This document shows, in pieces, positions 10,083-22,422 of a stretch of DNA of 64,000 nt. The stretch comes from Oscarella lobularis (Eukaryota; Porifera; Homoscleromorpha; Homosclerophorida; Oscarellidae). The stretch's first letter is position 1; every line of letters begins with the position of its first letter. The stretch is taken from positions 682,001 through 746,000 of the forward strand of contig NC_089184.1 of the NCBI RefSeq assembly GCF_947507565.1, in the 5' to 3' direction. The notes under the pieces are model-generated. The model was given only the letters and a program-made list of their open reading frames with translations, had not been told where the DNA came from and made no database searches. The translations under genes were made by a program, and so were the position numbers.

Positions 10083-13000
10083 ATGGCGAGTGCATTGGTC
10101 AAAGCGACGCGCAAAGTCGGTCGCCTTGGAAAGGACGCGTTCAAGTTTCGCTTCACCGTCACATTCGAGTCGATCGAACTGACGCTGACCGACCGAAAAG
10201 CATGGCAAGAAGCATTTTTCCCCTCCGCCCTTTACCCGCCGGTCCATCCTCCCCTGAACTCTTATTAGGCAGCCGACGACGCTATCCGTTCGCTGGTATC
10301 GAGGCGCTCGAGTCGTCCAATCGGACCCCGTAAGCGCAAATCGTTCGCACGCTTTCGCTTTCTCCCGCTATTCTTTCCATTCTTCGCATAGCCGCACGTA
10401 AAAGAGTCGGCGAAGCCCGGAAATGAATTGCAGGCCGTTTGGCGGCCCGAAGCCGAGGAAAGCCTTCTCGTTACACTCTACAAGGCGAGTGACGCGTACT
10501 GTACGCGCGCGCGCGCGCGCCTCAACGCGATTTCTCGCCGTATTTTAGGACGTCAAGAGTGTCACCTTTGAAGAGAAAACCTATAAGTTTCAGATCGAAA
10601 ACGTCAGAGACGATCCCAAACAAAAAAAATCGAACAAAAAAGCAGCGTTCCTTTACTTTAGCAAGACCGAGATGGAAAAACTAAAATCTTGGCCGTTTTT
10701 CAAATGGACATGGCCGAATATGCACCCGAAACCGTGACAAAGTATAGTAGACTGAGAGAGAGAGAAGGATATCTGTGTCAGAAGAGGGGTCTTGTCTCAG
10801 AGATATAACGCGTCATTCGTTGAGCATGGCTTTCAAAGTGAAATCAATCAAAATCAAATCGGCGACGTTGAGCGTCGAGATGCGATGCGAATTCATGAAG
10901 CAAGGAAAGGCCGGGTAAGAGACCGCAGAGACCGTGACGTCTCACTGTTGATTGTTATGTACTAGTGATGAGGACATGATGAGCACGTTCAGCGCTGTGC
11001 AAATGGACAACGTGCACGATTTCGAAGAGGAAGAGGCGGAAGATGACGTCGTCGTCGGATCTTCGCCGCCGCCACCTCAGTCGAAAGCCGAAGGAAAGCA
11101 CAAAGATTCTCCACTGGTGTAAGTTTGACGGTTGAGCGAGACACTTACCTTATTGATTTGTTCTCAGAAAACCAGATGGCGATAAACCAAAGGAAGGAAA
11201 AGGTCGAGTTGAGGAATGGATTGAAAAGGGTCGGTTCCTATTGTGCGATTGTGCTCCTATGTTCGATCTCTATGAATAGCCGTCGTCGCTCCTATCGTTG
11301 ATCCGGTTCCCGTCAAGTTAGAACCAAAGGATGTGATGGAGAGTCTCTTTCTTTCCGCTCACTTCCGGGATTCAACGGGAAAATTGTCCGTCGGACATCC
11401 GCATTTGAGAGACACGGCTCTCATAGGGGTGAGTAATAGACGAGAAGTAGGAAGAATATTGACGTTGGTTTTCTCTAGTTGTACTTTTCTGGCAAGTGGT
11501 GCCCGCCTTGCCAAATTTTTATACCCAAGCTCAAGACGTGAAATGAATTTCGAGTTGTTCAATTTTTCTCATTGTCACATTTTAGTTTTTACGAGACCGT
11601 TCGAAAGGGGGGAGGCAGTTTTGACATTTTATACGTGTCAAGCGATCAGTGAGTTGAGAGAAAAACGAATACTAACATTGTCGTTATTTCCATTTGTGCT
11701 CTCTTGCAGATCTGCAGAAGAAATGAAGAGGTACACGGAGGAGATGAAAATGCCCTGGTTCAGTATTGACTTCGAAGATTGCACGTGTGATCAACTGCGA
11801 CAAACTTACAAGTTAGTGGAAAAGTCTTTCAGTGTGCACACAAAGAGTTCTATTTTATTCTTTATTAGAATTGCAGACCTTCCTGTCTTACTGGTTGTTG
11901 ACTCACAGGGAAAAATTGTAACGTTTGCTTCAGTTGTGTGAGAGATCACACCCGCAATTCCAATTCTTGCTCTTGTTAGCTTGAGAACGATGGAAAAGCT
12001 TTAGTAGAAGTAGCAACGTCTGATAACGTTGAACTGGCTGTGTACGAACGGCTGAAGAAGAGCGCAGCTCCGACCTTTTCAGGCCAGACGTATCCTCAGC
12101 ATCAGCCTCGTTCACCTTCTCCGAAAAGTTCAAAAGATATTTCATCGGATGAAAAACCTGAGGCAGAGGTAAAAGCCTGGCAACCTCAGATGTATTGACT
12201 AGCAAAGCAACGTAGGCTTCTGATGAAGTTTCGAAGAAAACCTTTGGGAGTGCTGTGAAGAGCTTTTTTTCAAAGAGCAAAAAGGTAGCTTGAGAACTTG
12301 GGGATCAAGCCTATCGTTTTGTGTTAGGGCACGCAAACGCCTCCTGCATCGCCAAAAACTCCTCGCGTGGAAGAGAAGCAGGAGACTGTGGAGAAATCGG
12401 AAGAAGAGCCAAAACAGGCTGAGACGGTGGCAAAAGCGGTTGAACCGCCTGAAGCAGCCAACGTGACCAATCCAGCTAAAGGTGCTTCTGGCCTCTTATC
12501 TCGTGTCTAGACCGAGAGAAACCCAGAGCAGAGTGACGTGAAATCTCCTACCAAGAAAGGAATTGCCGGGAGTGTGCTTCAACTGCTGAAAGGTCCAAAA
12601 AAGGACAAGGTAAGGAGTATTCATAGTCGGTTTTCTGACACGTGTTGGTGTTGGCAGGACAAGAAAAAACGCGTTTTTCCAAAAGAGACGTCTTCACCCG
12701 AGGGGGCGACGACTTCACCAGGCCAAGAGGTGAATCAGGTTATTGCTGCAACCGATCTATGTAGGATAGCTAATAATGATCGACGGCTCTTCTCAGGCGA
12801 AGACGTCAGACGAAGCTGTCAGCCAAGGAAAGCATCACGGAGGAGAAAAGACGGCGAAAAAGGAAAGAATAAAGTAAGTGGAAAAGAAAACCGGACGAAC
12901 TGTATCTATCTATCTATATATATATATTGACCTCAATTAATTAATTAATTAATTCATTCATGAACATCTGGCCACGCATGCTGTCTGCGATGTTTCCTTA

Positions 13001-13823
13001 TAGAAGTCCAATGCAATTTCTCAATACGTGACCGTCGTTTTTTCGTAGACAACTGGAGGCCGAAAATGCAAAACTCAAGAGAGAAGTTGTAGAGCTGCGC
13101 GAAGACGTTGAAGAACTCCAAGTTCTGGTGGAGCAATTACGAGGCAAAGTAGGTCAACATATCTGATATAGAGAGAGGGGAAATTATCCAATCGAATACA
13201 ATACACAATGTGATGTCGTTTATGCCTTTATGCTCTAGCTAGACGAGACCGAAGCCAAAGCGTCACAAGAGCGAGACTTTGTCGAGGCCAGACTTACAGT
13301 ACGTCTTTGAAACAACACGAATTGGCTAATTTATCTAGCGAGAGGCCCCTTTTCGACTAGTTGAAAGGCTGGCTGATGAAACGAGGCATCAAAGGCCCAA
13401 CAGCGACCGTGTGGAGACGTCGATGGTTTGCTTTAGATAGCTCAGGAAGCCAACTTCAGTACTTCAAGGGCAGCAAAGCAAATGCAACGCCTCAAGGGTG
13501 CGGAAAGCAGAAAACCTTCTCCTTCTGTAATCTGTTTTGGCAATCAATCAGGTTTATCGACATGGCGGCAGTCGAGGGTGTGGAGGAACAGGCTGTTGAC
13601 AGACAGGATAAAAATAATTCATCTTTTGTCGTGATTACGGCCGGAAGAACGTACGAGCTACTCGCCCACGATGAATCGATGATGAGAAAGTGAGCGTTCA
13701 CGTACATATATTTACGTATATGTATATTTAGATTCTGCACGTGATTGAGGTGATGAGTTTTTTTGCAGATGGATTCAGGCCTTGGAAACTGTGAGAAATT
13801 CCACGCGAGGAAAAAAAGTTTAA
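10083..13823 (+). CDS. Multidomain protein: EHBP1-type N-terminal C2, nucleoredoxin-type thioredoxin, coiled coil, PH
   Basis: Many short exons join in one frame. The start MASALVKATRKVGRLGKDAFKF and the exon at about 10836-10913 followed by DEDMMSTFSAVQMDNVHDF match the N-terminal C2 domain of EHBP1/FAM102 (consensus KATDEDMQSL). Next comes a thioredoxin fold: LRDTALIG, then LYFSGKWCPPC with the nucleoredoxin/tryparedoxin active site, then FDILYVSSDQSAEEM and LPVLLVVDSQGKIV. A Lys/Ser/Pro/Glu-rich linker follows, then a coiled coil (AENAKLKREVVELREDVEEL) and a PH domain (LKGWLMKRGIKGPTATVWRRRWFAL to WIQALETV), stop at 13821-13823. NT-C2 and PH domains usually mediate membrane or cytoskeleton contacts; a redox role is inferred from WCPPC. 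One intron contains a (CG)n run near 10505-10520. Whether it is one transcript or two abutting genes rests on frame continuity. Confidence 0.72.
12901..12960. repeat. Intronic simple repeats (CTAT/TA and TTAA-type)
   Basis: A short TCTA/TA stretch runs directly into about five copies of AATT/TTAA in an intron of the C2-thioredoxin-PH gene. Microsatellite; no function is implied. Confidence 0.7.
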
Positions 13824-13955
13824 AAATGCTGTAGTCGCAAGTCGCACAGGTTTTATAGAAGGAGCACACCCACCTCGAGTGCGTCACAGACATGCGTCCC
13901 AGTCGTTTCCCGTTCGATATCTATGACGTCTTTGCTCGTGCACGCTCATTCTTCC

Positions 13956-14029
13956 CCAAAAATAGCACCGATCCGTCCTAAAACAGCAACAGCCCGTGCT
14001 TTTCGCGGTCCTAGCTCCGGTAAAAATAG
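13956..14029. promoter_or_regulatory. MEF2-site-like A/T motifs upstream of MEF2
   Basis: CCAAAAATAG (13956-13965) and GTAAAAATAG (14020-14029) each differ by one base from the MEF2 consensus YTAWWWWTAR. They lie 290 and 226 bases upstream of the MEF2 start codon. MEF2 genes are known to self-regulate, so autoregulatory sites are possible. A TATATAA at about 14113 is a candidate core promoter. I see nothing else in 13824-14245. Confidence 0.35.
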
Positions 14030-14245
14030 CGCAGCTCCCCGTTTGAGAAACGTTCGAACGAGAACAATCCCCCGAATCTAATACGAGCCTCTCTCGCGAC
14101 GTCGCTCCCCTTTATATAATTCGATCGTCGTGGCCATGGTTCGCATTCGCTTTCGCGCGAACGCCGACCTGTTACTATACCCTACCGTCGCCCGCCTTCG
14201 CTGTTGTAATCGCGGTTCGAAAGGAACAACAACACACGTCTCCCA

Positions 14246-16308
14246 ATGGGTCGAAAGAAGATCAGCATTCAGAAAATAACCGACGAGAGAAATCGCCAGG
14301 TGAGCGAGGCGACAAAGCGCCACGGTCACACGCGCCCCTCGAATTTCGATCCCACTCGCGGTCTCGCGGATTCTTGTACTCCCGCTTCGCCCTCGCAGGA
14401 CTTTTCCTTCCCCAAAATAGCAACACTTTGTCTCCATATTTAGTCGCGATATAGGAAACAAAGCGCGATCGCGCGGCGTGACGAGAACGGAAGCGGATCC
14501 TCGATCGGCGTCGCCCATCCGCCTTTCTCGTCTCGTTCGGCTTCGACTGGGTGGGGCCCCCCTTTTGTTGCGATCCGCGATGCGCCGACGGAGCCTTGGG
14601 GGCTCCGTCGCGAAAACCCCCAATTAGATACACGCTTTCGTGCCTTCCGGGGATGCTTCGAAAGGGTGGGGCTCCTTTTGAGGATACACCCGTTTAGCTT
14701 TCTCACCTCATCTCCCTCCCACGCTAAAGGTAACGTTTACGAAACGCAAGTTCGGCCTGATGAAGAAAGCGTACGAATTGAGCGTCTTGTGCGACTGCGA
14801 AATCGCCTTGATCATCTTCAATTCGGCGAGCAAACTTTTTCAATACTCGAGCACGGACATGGACAAAATCCTGCTGAAGTACACCGAATACAGCGAACCG
14901 CACGAATACAAGACGAACGACGACATTGTCGAAGTAACCACGCCCCCATACCCTACAGATTCCATCAGCTATCTCCCGCCCACGTAGACGATTGCGAAGC
15001 GCGAACACAAACCGGCATCGTCACCGGATCTCGATTCAACGGTGAGGATTAGATTCGAACTTGAATTTGAAAAGAGAAGGGAGAAGGGGGGAAACGAGGG
15101 TATAGCAAAGGTGTGTGTATCTCCTTAGTCAAATCCAGTCCAAATTGAAGCTGTAGTAAAGAGATAAGAGGGAATTGCACTTGTAGAAGTCTTGGAAGAG
15201 AGTCTCGCGCACTAATGACCCGTTTGTGCCTGGCTTGTAAGGAAGAGTAGGTGTCTGCATCGATCGCGATCATGGGGAGTGCATGGACGTTGAGCGTCTT
15301 TAGCTTGATCTGCTTAGAGTCGTCTAATGGAAGAGTTTCTCTTGTCCTATTTGGTATTGTGTCTGAGTGGTTCTCTTAGTTTGTCTGGCGCATTAGGCCT
15401 TATTGGAAATGGGTTGGGGTTAGAGCTCTCTATTGAAGTTCTCTCTCGTTTACATGTTTCTGTAGCCCGGCGGCGGACTCGCGCTTACACCCACAACCGA
15501 GAATAAGTACCAAAAAATCAACAAAGAATTCGACGACATGATGCAGTCGCACTCGCACGCGTCGACGACAGGCGGAGCGACGTCGTCGATACCGGTAAGT
15601 ACTTCTTTGTTTTTTCCCCCTCCGACCCTCTTCTCCGGTGTCTGTGTGTGTGGTTATCTTTGCGCTTTTGACGTCAATCGTCGAAGCGTTATCGCCATTA
15701 GGCAAAATGATTTCCCGTCGCCGCCGCTTTTCTTATCTTTCGCTCTCGCTCTCCTCTTTGGGAATGCTCTTGCAACCGTCAAGTGAAGCGCGTTTACCGC
15801 GATCTTCATCTCATCAGCTATAATTCAATAGTTTAATTAACCTCGCTAGCAATGAGATTTCGCCTTTTAGGCCATGGCGGCGGCTCCGAGAATCCAACTG
15901 ACGAATCCAGATATTCGCTTCAGCCCTCCGCGTCCTGGCGGAGGCTCGTCGCCGAATCCCGGCCAGCAACTATCGAACCTCATGCCGCCGCCGCCGCGCA
16001 GTCCGCGTCGCGTTTCCAGCCCGAATCCTACGTTTGAATCGTCGAACGTTATGGGAATCGGCGCCCCGGCGCCCGTCGCCGGCACGTTCGCCGCGCTACA
16101 GCGAATGCACCCGTGGCCGTCGGCGACGGGCGGAAGCATCAGCGGCGGCATGGCGCGGCGAACGGGCGGATACACTCGCGCCTCGTACTCGTCGGACATG
16201 TCCGACGATACGCTGATCGGCGGTCGCACGCGCATGATGCAGGGACCGCGCCCGACTCAATCCATATCGGCTCCACCTATCCGATCCCTTCAACCGGAAT
16301 ATCATCAT

Positions 16309-16353
<45 letters not shown>

Positions 16354-17075
16354 CACCATCAATTTCAAGAGCCGTTGTCGCATCACCAACAGCAGCAGCA
16401 GCAGTCGTCGCTACAGCATCAACAGCAACAACAGATGCCAACTTCTCGACCTCAGCTGCGTGTTGTTATTCCCCACTCTCGGGGTCCTTCTCACATGGTG
16501 CTTTTTGCTGTGTCAACATGACGCATTTTAGGGTATTGAAAACATGTTGTTTTTTGTCTCCAGGGTTCTATTCCTCACGGATTTGATTCCCTACTTCAAG
16601 GTGGATCGGATCCGCTTGCCACCCCCGTTATTCCATTGGCCACGCCGAATCTCTCGGGAATGCCGTTTCAGTCGGCCGCTGTTCCAACGTCTTTCGCTGG
16701 CGGCGGTGGCGGCGGTGAATTTCTTGGAGGCAGTTCCGATTTGTCATCGGTTGGGTATGGCACCCCGCCGACAACGTTTGGTCAAGGGAATTGGACGTCA
16801 AGGTAAAACAGATAGATTTTATAAGATCTTGAGTGCACGTACAGTACTATCTTTTATTTTCTGCTCTCGTCAGTCATAGCGGTTTTACGAGCACTCCTCC
16901 GCTAAAAGTGGACGAGACGTCCGAAAGTGTCGCCGGCGGCGGCGGTGGCGGCGGCGGAGGGCCGAAAGACGACGACGAAGACGTCGGAAGTGGAAACGTT
17001 TTTTCGGATTTGACCGGATTAGGAGAACTTGGCGGCGGCGGCGACAATCCATCGAAGCGGTCGAGACTGGCCTGA
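14246..17075 (+). CDS. MEF2: MEF2 MADS-box transcription factor
   Basis: Myocyte enhancer factor 2 ortholog, a DNA-binding activator of muscle, neural and other differentiation genes. Exon 1 (14246-14299) encodes [18 protein letters not shown]. After a ~430-base intron, exon 2 completes the MADS box (VTF and [26 protein letters not shown]) and the MEF2 domain ([26 protein letters not shown]). Residues 1-86 are therefore nearly identical to animal MEF2. The later exons form a Pro/Gly/Ser-rich activation region with His and Gln runs (about 16300-16440) and an acidic, Gly-rich end finishing KRSRLA at 17075. The first intron, the largest here, may hold regulatory sequence. Confidence 0.95.
16300..16440 (+). 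repeat. CAT/CAG trinucleotide repeat encoding poly-His/poly-Gln in MEF2
   Basis: A CAT run passes into CAGCAGCAG, then mixed CAC/CAG blocks, giving His5 and Gln11-12 followed by further HQ stretches in the MEF2 activation region. Such tracts are often length-variable between individuals. Confidence 0.85.
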
Positions 17076-17694
17076 TCTTGAGATCGAACAATGCTTGCAT
17101 AGCACGCGCGAAGGGAGCTGTTCATAACGTAGATAGAAGCGCCATGCCCCCACACGTCCCTTCTTTGTTTTCTTTGGCGATATTGTATTGACCGGTTCTG
17201 ACTACACTGCGCGGTGGGAAGAGCTCTATTAGATCACCCTACTTTCTTCCCCATTCGCTAATGGTTGGGTCTCCCTTGTTGTTCGTCGTCATTAGGAGTT
17301 CTTCTTTGATCTGTTCGGCTTTCCGAGTAGGGAATCCGTTTGTTTAGACCCGAAGCCTTGTTTGGTGTATGTGTTACCCCTCCGCGAGTGATCCGGTTTA
17401 CGTCAGAGACCGGACTTCCTCCCCAGGCGCGCTGCGTGAGGCGTTCCAGTCTTTTCAATCAAGACGTCGCGCTTTGGTGGCCTCTCGTTCTTGTTCCTGG
17501 CATTTATTTATCATATAATGCCTTAGCGCTACGGATCAGAATCGGCGAGACGCTGACTCTGTTATCAATTAGGTTACCAGTACAAAAAGTAATTAATTTC
17601 TCGTTGGCACGCTTTGTGCCTCTACAGGTCTCAAGCAGCATAAATACGAGTTCCTTCTGCCTGATTTTTCTAAACGCTCCCAGATCTTCTCGAT
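17076..17694. other. Spacer between MEF2 and Wnt
   Basis: The spacer between the convergent 3' ends of MEF2 (+) and the first Wnt (-). I see no convincing gene, RNA or repeat; the open frames here lack protein-like composition. Confidence 0.4.
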
Positions 17695-19180
17695 CTACTT
17701 GCAAAAGTATTTCGTCGTTCTAACTTCACACCGTTTGTACACAAATCTGATAGGAGGTGGATGCCTTATGAGCGTTCTGCCGCAGACTACCACCTCATTT
17801 TGCACCACCGTTTTGTGTCCGCGTGAACAGCACAATACGCTGCACGAGTTCTCGGCCACGCTCGATATATTGCACTCTCGACCGCTAGTGCCTGGAATTC
17901 CTAGCTTGTCGTTCCTGTCGCAGAAGCTCGGCGAGTCGTGAAGATAGACGAGATCGTCTTCGGTGTGCTTTTTCACTGTCGCGTCGCTGTTGACGAGTTT
18001 CGGTCTCGTGGCCTTGTGATTCAATTTGACCTTGACGGCCGAGTCGTAGGCGTCTTTTACGTCGGCACCGACCTCTTTCCAGTGTTTCATTTCTTTCCAG
18101 CACGTCTGCAAGGCGCACGAGCCCGACATCCCGTGACACCGGCACTGGACATCCTCGCTTTTTCTTATCAACTGTAAAGAGAGCCCACGTTACACCTTGT
18201 CATTCGATAACTGTAAGAACCGCGCGCGCTACTCACTTGTCGTCCTTGTTCGCTAACGTGAAGATTGGCCAAATGCTCGGCTACTTCTGTTCTGTCGTCG
18301 TCAGAAAGCGCATGATCAGGAGATGGCCACGCGGTCGGCCAAGGCTCAAGAGCCGGTGACGGAGCCATCCGAGCATAAGGAGGCCACGAAGGCAACCACG
18401 ACGAATCGATGAACTGTTTCGTCAATCGGTAACCGGCTCCGATGTCTTCCGTGCAGCCGCCCCAGTGCATTTCAACGTTCCTGTCCCGATTGTAATGTTC
18501 CGGCGCTACATCAGCCCACCCTTCTTTGTCCAAATCTGGCGGATGCTTGGCGCAACTGCAGAGAGCCGACAGTTCGCCACGAGCGCATTCGCGTGCCACC
18601 GTATACATTGCCATGGCGGAGACGAGCGAGTAGACAACAGCGCTCTCTTTGATCGCTGCAAGAAAGAAGCATTTGATTAGGAACAGTGCCGTTGCGCCTC
18701 GAGCTACACGGCTAACAAAATTTGTGCCGACATGCCGTGTGGCACCGAGCGAAGGTGTCTATAGTCTATACTTACGGAGAGTCATGATTTCGCCGAAGAC
18801 GTTTTCGCCGCCCGTGTAGTAGCCGTTCCATCGACGATTTTGAAATGTGTAGTTGCTAACCAAGGCGGCGACGTTGACGCTCAAGCCCATCTTGATCATG
18901 AGTTCGCGATAGCGCGGGTTGGTGCACATCTCCAACTGTTTCGATGTCAACGCGAAAGTATCGCAAGTTATGCTCGGAAGAACGCCGTAGATCTTTTTCT
19001 GTTCGTCGAGGTACTCGCCGAATTGCCTACAAGCCCCGTACGATTAGAAACAACAACTCCTTGCACATATAAAACGATGGACACTTACCACCAGCCGGGC
19101 GGCGATCCATGCGAAGCGACGACAGCGCTGACGGCGAAAAGAAGAACGAAGACGACGATCTGAAGCACCTTTATCATCAT
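17695..19180 (-). CDS. Wnt: Wnt ligand with canonical acylation motif
   Basis: Secreted, Cys-rich, lipid-modified signalling ligand for Frizzled/LRP receptors. The start at 19180 opens a signal peptide (MMIKVLQIVVFVLLFAVSAV) ending PPGWW, with an intron inside the last Trp codon. Exon 2 gives QFGEYLDEQ, GLSVNVAALV, QNRRWN and GGENVFGEI. The next exons give AMYTVARECARGEL, WGGCTEDIGAGY and the acyl motif CRCHGMSGSCALQTCWKEM, with the palmitoleoylated Ser present. The C-terminal Cys cluster (CSVLCCSRGH, VYKRCEV) ends KYFCK before the stop at 17695. A ~50-residue insertion (Pro/Trp-rich) follows the WGGC region. Subfamily cannot be assigned. Confidence 0.92.
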
Positions 19181-19734
19181 GTTTCCTTAGCGGCGATTCG
19201 ATGACAACTGAAGCAGAACTCGTTCCGCGGTCGCCTTTGTAGGCGGCGGAGGGCCGGTACGGTAGGTGGCGATGACGTATGGGGGAGGCGTGGGCTTGCA
19301 TTTTGTCAATCATCGTACTTAACTAAACGGATTAGCTACTTGCGCAAGCAGTTAGAAACCCAAACGCTTGAATGTCTTTAGGGCGCCGACGTGTGTAAAC
19401 GTTTGGTAGATCTAATCGCTTCTGTTTCCTTTGGCGGGAGACCGCCGCGTGCCAGGGCGGGGATAGTGCGCGAGGACCTAATGGTTCCAGAACCGAGACT
19501 CCCCCTCGCCATTTCACGCCACCACAGGGATTAGGCTACATTGTTTGGAGAGCGAGTGCATGCAAACGAGCGGAAATTCGATGGCGAAAACCGGGGAGGT
19601 CATGGAGCAATTAGACACACTCCCTAGCGACAGTCATCCCTAACATCGAATTCTATGCAAGCCCCGCAGTCCATTTTTTGCTTCCAACACGCATTTACGA
19701 TAAGAAACCCTAGACAAAGAGCGTTTCTATGAAT
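19181..19734. other. Spacer between Wnt and SCAMP
   Basis: 5' flank of the first Wnt and 3' flank of SCAMP copy 1, both on the minus strand. No gene, repeat or clear promoter element was recognised. Confidence 0.4.
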
Positions 19735-21081
19735 CTACGCGTTGCTAGCCAAATCCTTCATCTTTTTCTCTTTCAGTTCGCCTTTCGCTTGAGCGACCGA
19801 TAATCCCGACGAACGATAATGACGATGCACCTGCACACACACAAAGAAGGAATCAATTCCGTCATTGCGTCAACGAAATCGATTTCTTTTTATTCCCCCT
19901 AATGGGATCCCAACTTTCTTTCGTTATGTATCAAACAACGCCCGAGGGTTTATACGCTTCGCTTCCCCAACTCGTAACCGAGTTTTCGTTTGTGACTAAT
20001 TTTAATTTATGCAGCAACGTTATCATCATGTTCATGGAAGCTTCATATCTAAGTAGCGCTTTCGAAAACCGCATCGAGTTCCTATACGTCTTCTGAGGCA
20101 GAGGACATGACGTACGCGCATGGGGGAAGAGGGTAAAGTAGCGGAAGGTAATCCTATTTTTTACATGCTTACCACAAGAAGAAGAACAATGCCGGTCAAT
20201 GCTAACAGAGTCCAAAGACTCGCTACGATCAAGCAGATCGCTCCGACGGCCGTGTGACTCGTCTTATCCTTGTTGGTGAATACTGATATTGCATATATGA
20301 AACCACTTTGCACAAAAACGCACTTAAGAACATCCTCTCTCTCTCTCTCGTTGCAACGTTCGTACCTGTAGCCCGACTTCGCGATGCCGACCGCTGACAC
20401 GATACAGGCCGCAATTTGCACGAAAAAGATGAAAAAGAAAAACATGAACCACATCGAACTGTCGCTTCTAAAAACAGAGAATCGAATAGGAAGGAAGGAA
20501 AAAGACCCGAGGCGACGACAGAGGCGGCGGCTTTTATCGTGACAGCGACTGGACTTGGTCTTCCATCCACTTAATTAGTTCAAAGCCGAGTCTGTGACTT
20601 CGACATAGAGTACAATTTAACTAGGAGACCTGTGTTGTCTATTGTAATCCTATAACTTCGCCACCGTTACACGTGCAAGGATACGAAGGACGCTAAACGT
20701 TTGCTCGAGGACCCACCAGACTGCAACGATTACCCAGAAACCAACCTGAAGGCCTTATAAACGGGCCAATACCAGCACAGAAACGCCATGGGAGTCCACA
20801 GGACAAACCAGGCGAGAGACAAACCAAATGAGACTCCGTCATTTCCCGTCGTGAAAGCGGCCAAGCAGGCGATGAGATTTAGAAAAAGGACGACGATGTT
20901 CACTGTGAATGATGAGCTGTGAGTAGAAAATACACGCGGGTTCTTCACCTACCCACGTAGAATACGCAAAGGGTGCGCGTTTTCGACTGCGATCCCGGAG
21001 GGATATCAACACCGATGTTGTGATAGAAGCACGGTTTGCACGGGCAGCAGTTGGGAAACGGAGGAAAGTTGTTTTTACGAT
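19735..21081 (-). CDS. SCAMP: Secretory carrier membrane protein (SCAMP), copy 1; N-terminal exons unresolved
   Basis: A four-pass membrane protein of post-Golgi and endosomal recycling vesicles. The exon starting at 21081 carries the SCAMP signature KNNFPPFPNCCPCKPCFYHN. The next exons give membrane segments 1-2 (VVLFLNLIACLAAF, LSLAWFVLWTPMAFLCWYWPVYKAFR), segment 3 (MWFMFFFFIFFVQIAACIV) and segment 4 (AICLIVASLWTLLALTGIVLLLV). The tail begins VHRHYRSSGLSVAQAK and stops at 19735-19737. The tail is shorter than in copy 2. N-terminal NPF-rich exons should lie up to about 21.7 kb; acidic open stretches there (NEGDEEGLVNRYSQ) may be them but no start was fixed. Copy 2 lies at 26702-28427. Confidence 0.85.
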
Positions 21082-21699
21082 CTACGAAGAAAATAAGGAC
21101 TAGTCGAGTAGAGACGGAAGGGAGAAAGAGGTGGTGCCCAAAGGCGATGCCTTCACGGGGGCATCTAATCACAAAGAGGACCCATCCTAAAAAGTTCTAA
21201 TTCGGTAAGGTCAATGACATGCAAGTTAGTCAGATGGTTCACGTCATCTTACACCGACGCAGAATTGCATGATAGAATCGCGGCTAACGTGGGAGGTCCT
21301 CTTTGGAACAAAAACACCGTGCATATCTGTACCTCCCCAATAGCTCACCAGCAAACTGCACGGGAACGAGTTCGGCTTCCCCTTCGTCACTTTCTCCTCC
21401 TGATTTCTACGCAAAAAGATCTTGGGATGACGCAGTAAATTGACGGTATAGCGTCCGGCTGACGTCGGACACACGTCATGTACCTGGCTGTATCTATTGA
21501 CCAGACCCTCTTCATCGCCCTCGTTCTGAACAACAAACGCAAGTTAGACTATTGGGCGGAAAAGGGCTGTCGCTGCAAACTACTGACGGAGAACGGTGGC
21601 GGTTTTGGAAGACTTTCGTCCTTGCTTGCCTTCTGCAAAAAAAATATATCGGTCTCAACGATGAGGTGAGAGAATCACTAGCAACGCGCACCAAAGAAT

Positions 21700-22422
21700 A
21701 ACGCGTGAATTGGGCAAGCGTGAATGGGGCAGGCTATTAACCTATTTATCATAACAAATCCTCGGTAAACCAGACTGCTGCTTTCAAATCTCCCTCGAGC
21801 ACAACGCGTGACATGGTGATGCCGTGAGTACATGTATAAATATTAGGTGCATCTGCTTCGCGATGCGATGGAATTTGTAGCTACACGTAGATAAGCTGTG
21901 ATAGCTGGGGAGACAACTTATGTTCTCGCCCTTTGTGCAGCAACAGGATATAAGAGTGGTTTTAATACGGGTGTGCGTTCAGAAGGACGTGTATGACGCA
22001 CTTGCTAGTCGTTGCAGATGCAGAGTATCCTTCTACGGCTATTTGGAGGACGCGGCTAGCCAAGAGAGCGCTCGTATGCACTGCATGTGCGCGTCTTACC
22101 GACTTGGAATCTTCCGATTTCGACATAGTTGTTCTTTTTATACGGGAACGAACGTACGGGTAAGTAGCGATAGAAACCACGTTCACAAACCCGGCAAAAG
22201 AACGCTCTTCCCGTCTCTCAACGAGCTTTATTGGATCGAAAGACACTGCAAAGTCTGCTAGCAGCCAGCCAAACCTGCCAAAACTACTACGAACAAGCAT
22301 CAGCGAGCAGAAAGAAGCCAGTCACCTGGCGCGAGTTAAAGACAGCGAAACACGACAGTTTTCTTCCTGAAATTCTTCTCTCCACGCTTTTCCCAGACTG
22401 TCTCTACAGTCTCGTAGTCTAG
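21700..22422. other. Apparently non-coding stretch, possibly the decayed 3' part of a Wnt copy
   Basis: Downstream (minus-strand sense) of the Wnt remnant at 22423-22679. No intact Wnt exon can be read; open frames here have no recognisable motif. It may also hold the promoter of SCAMP copy 1. Confidence 0.35.
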
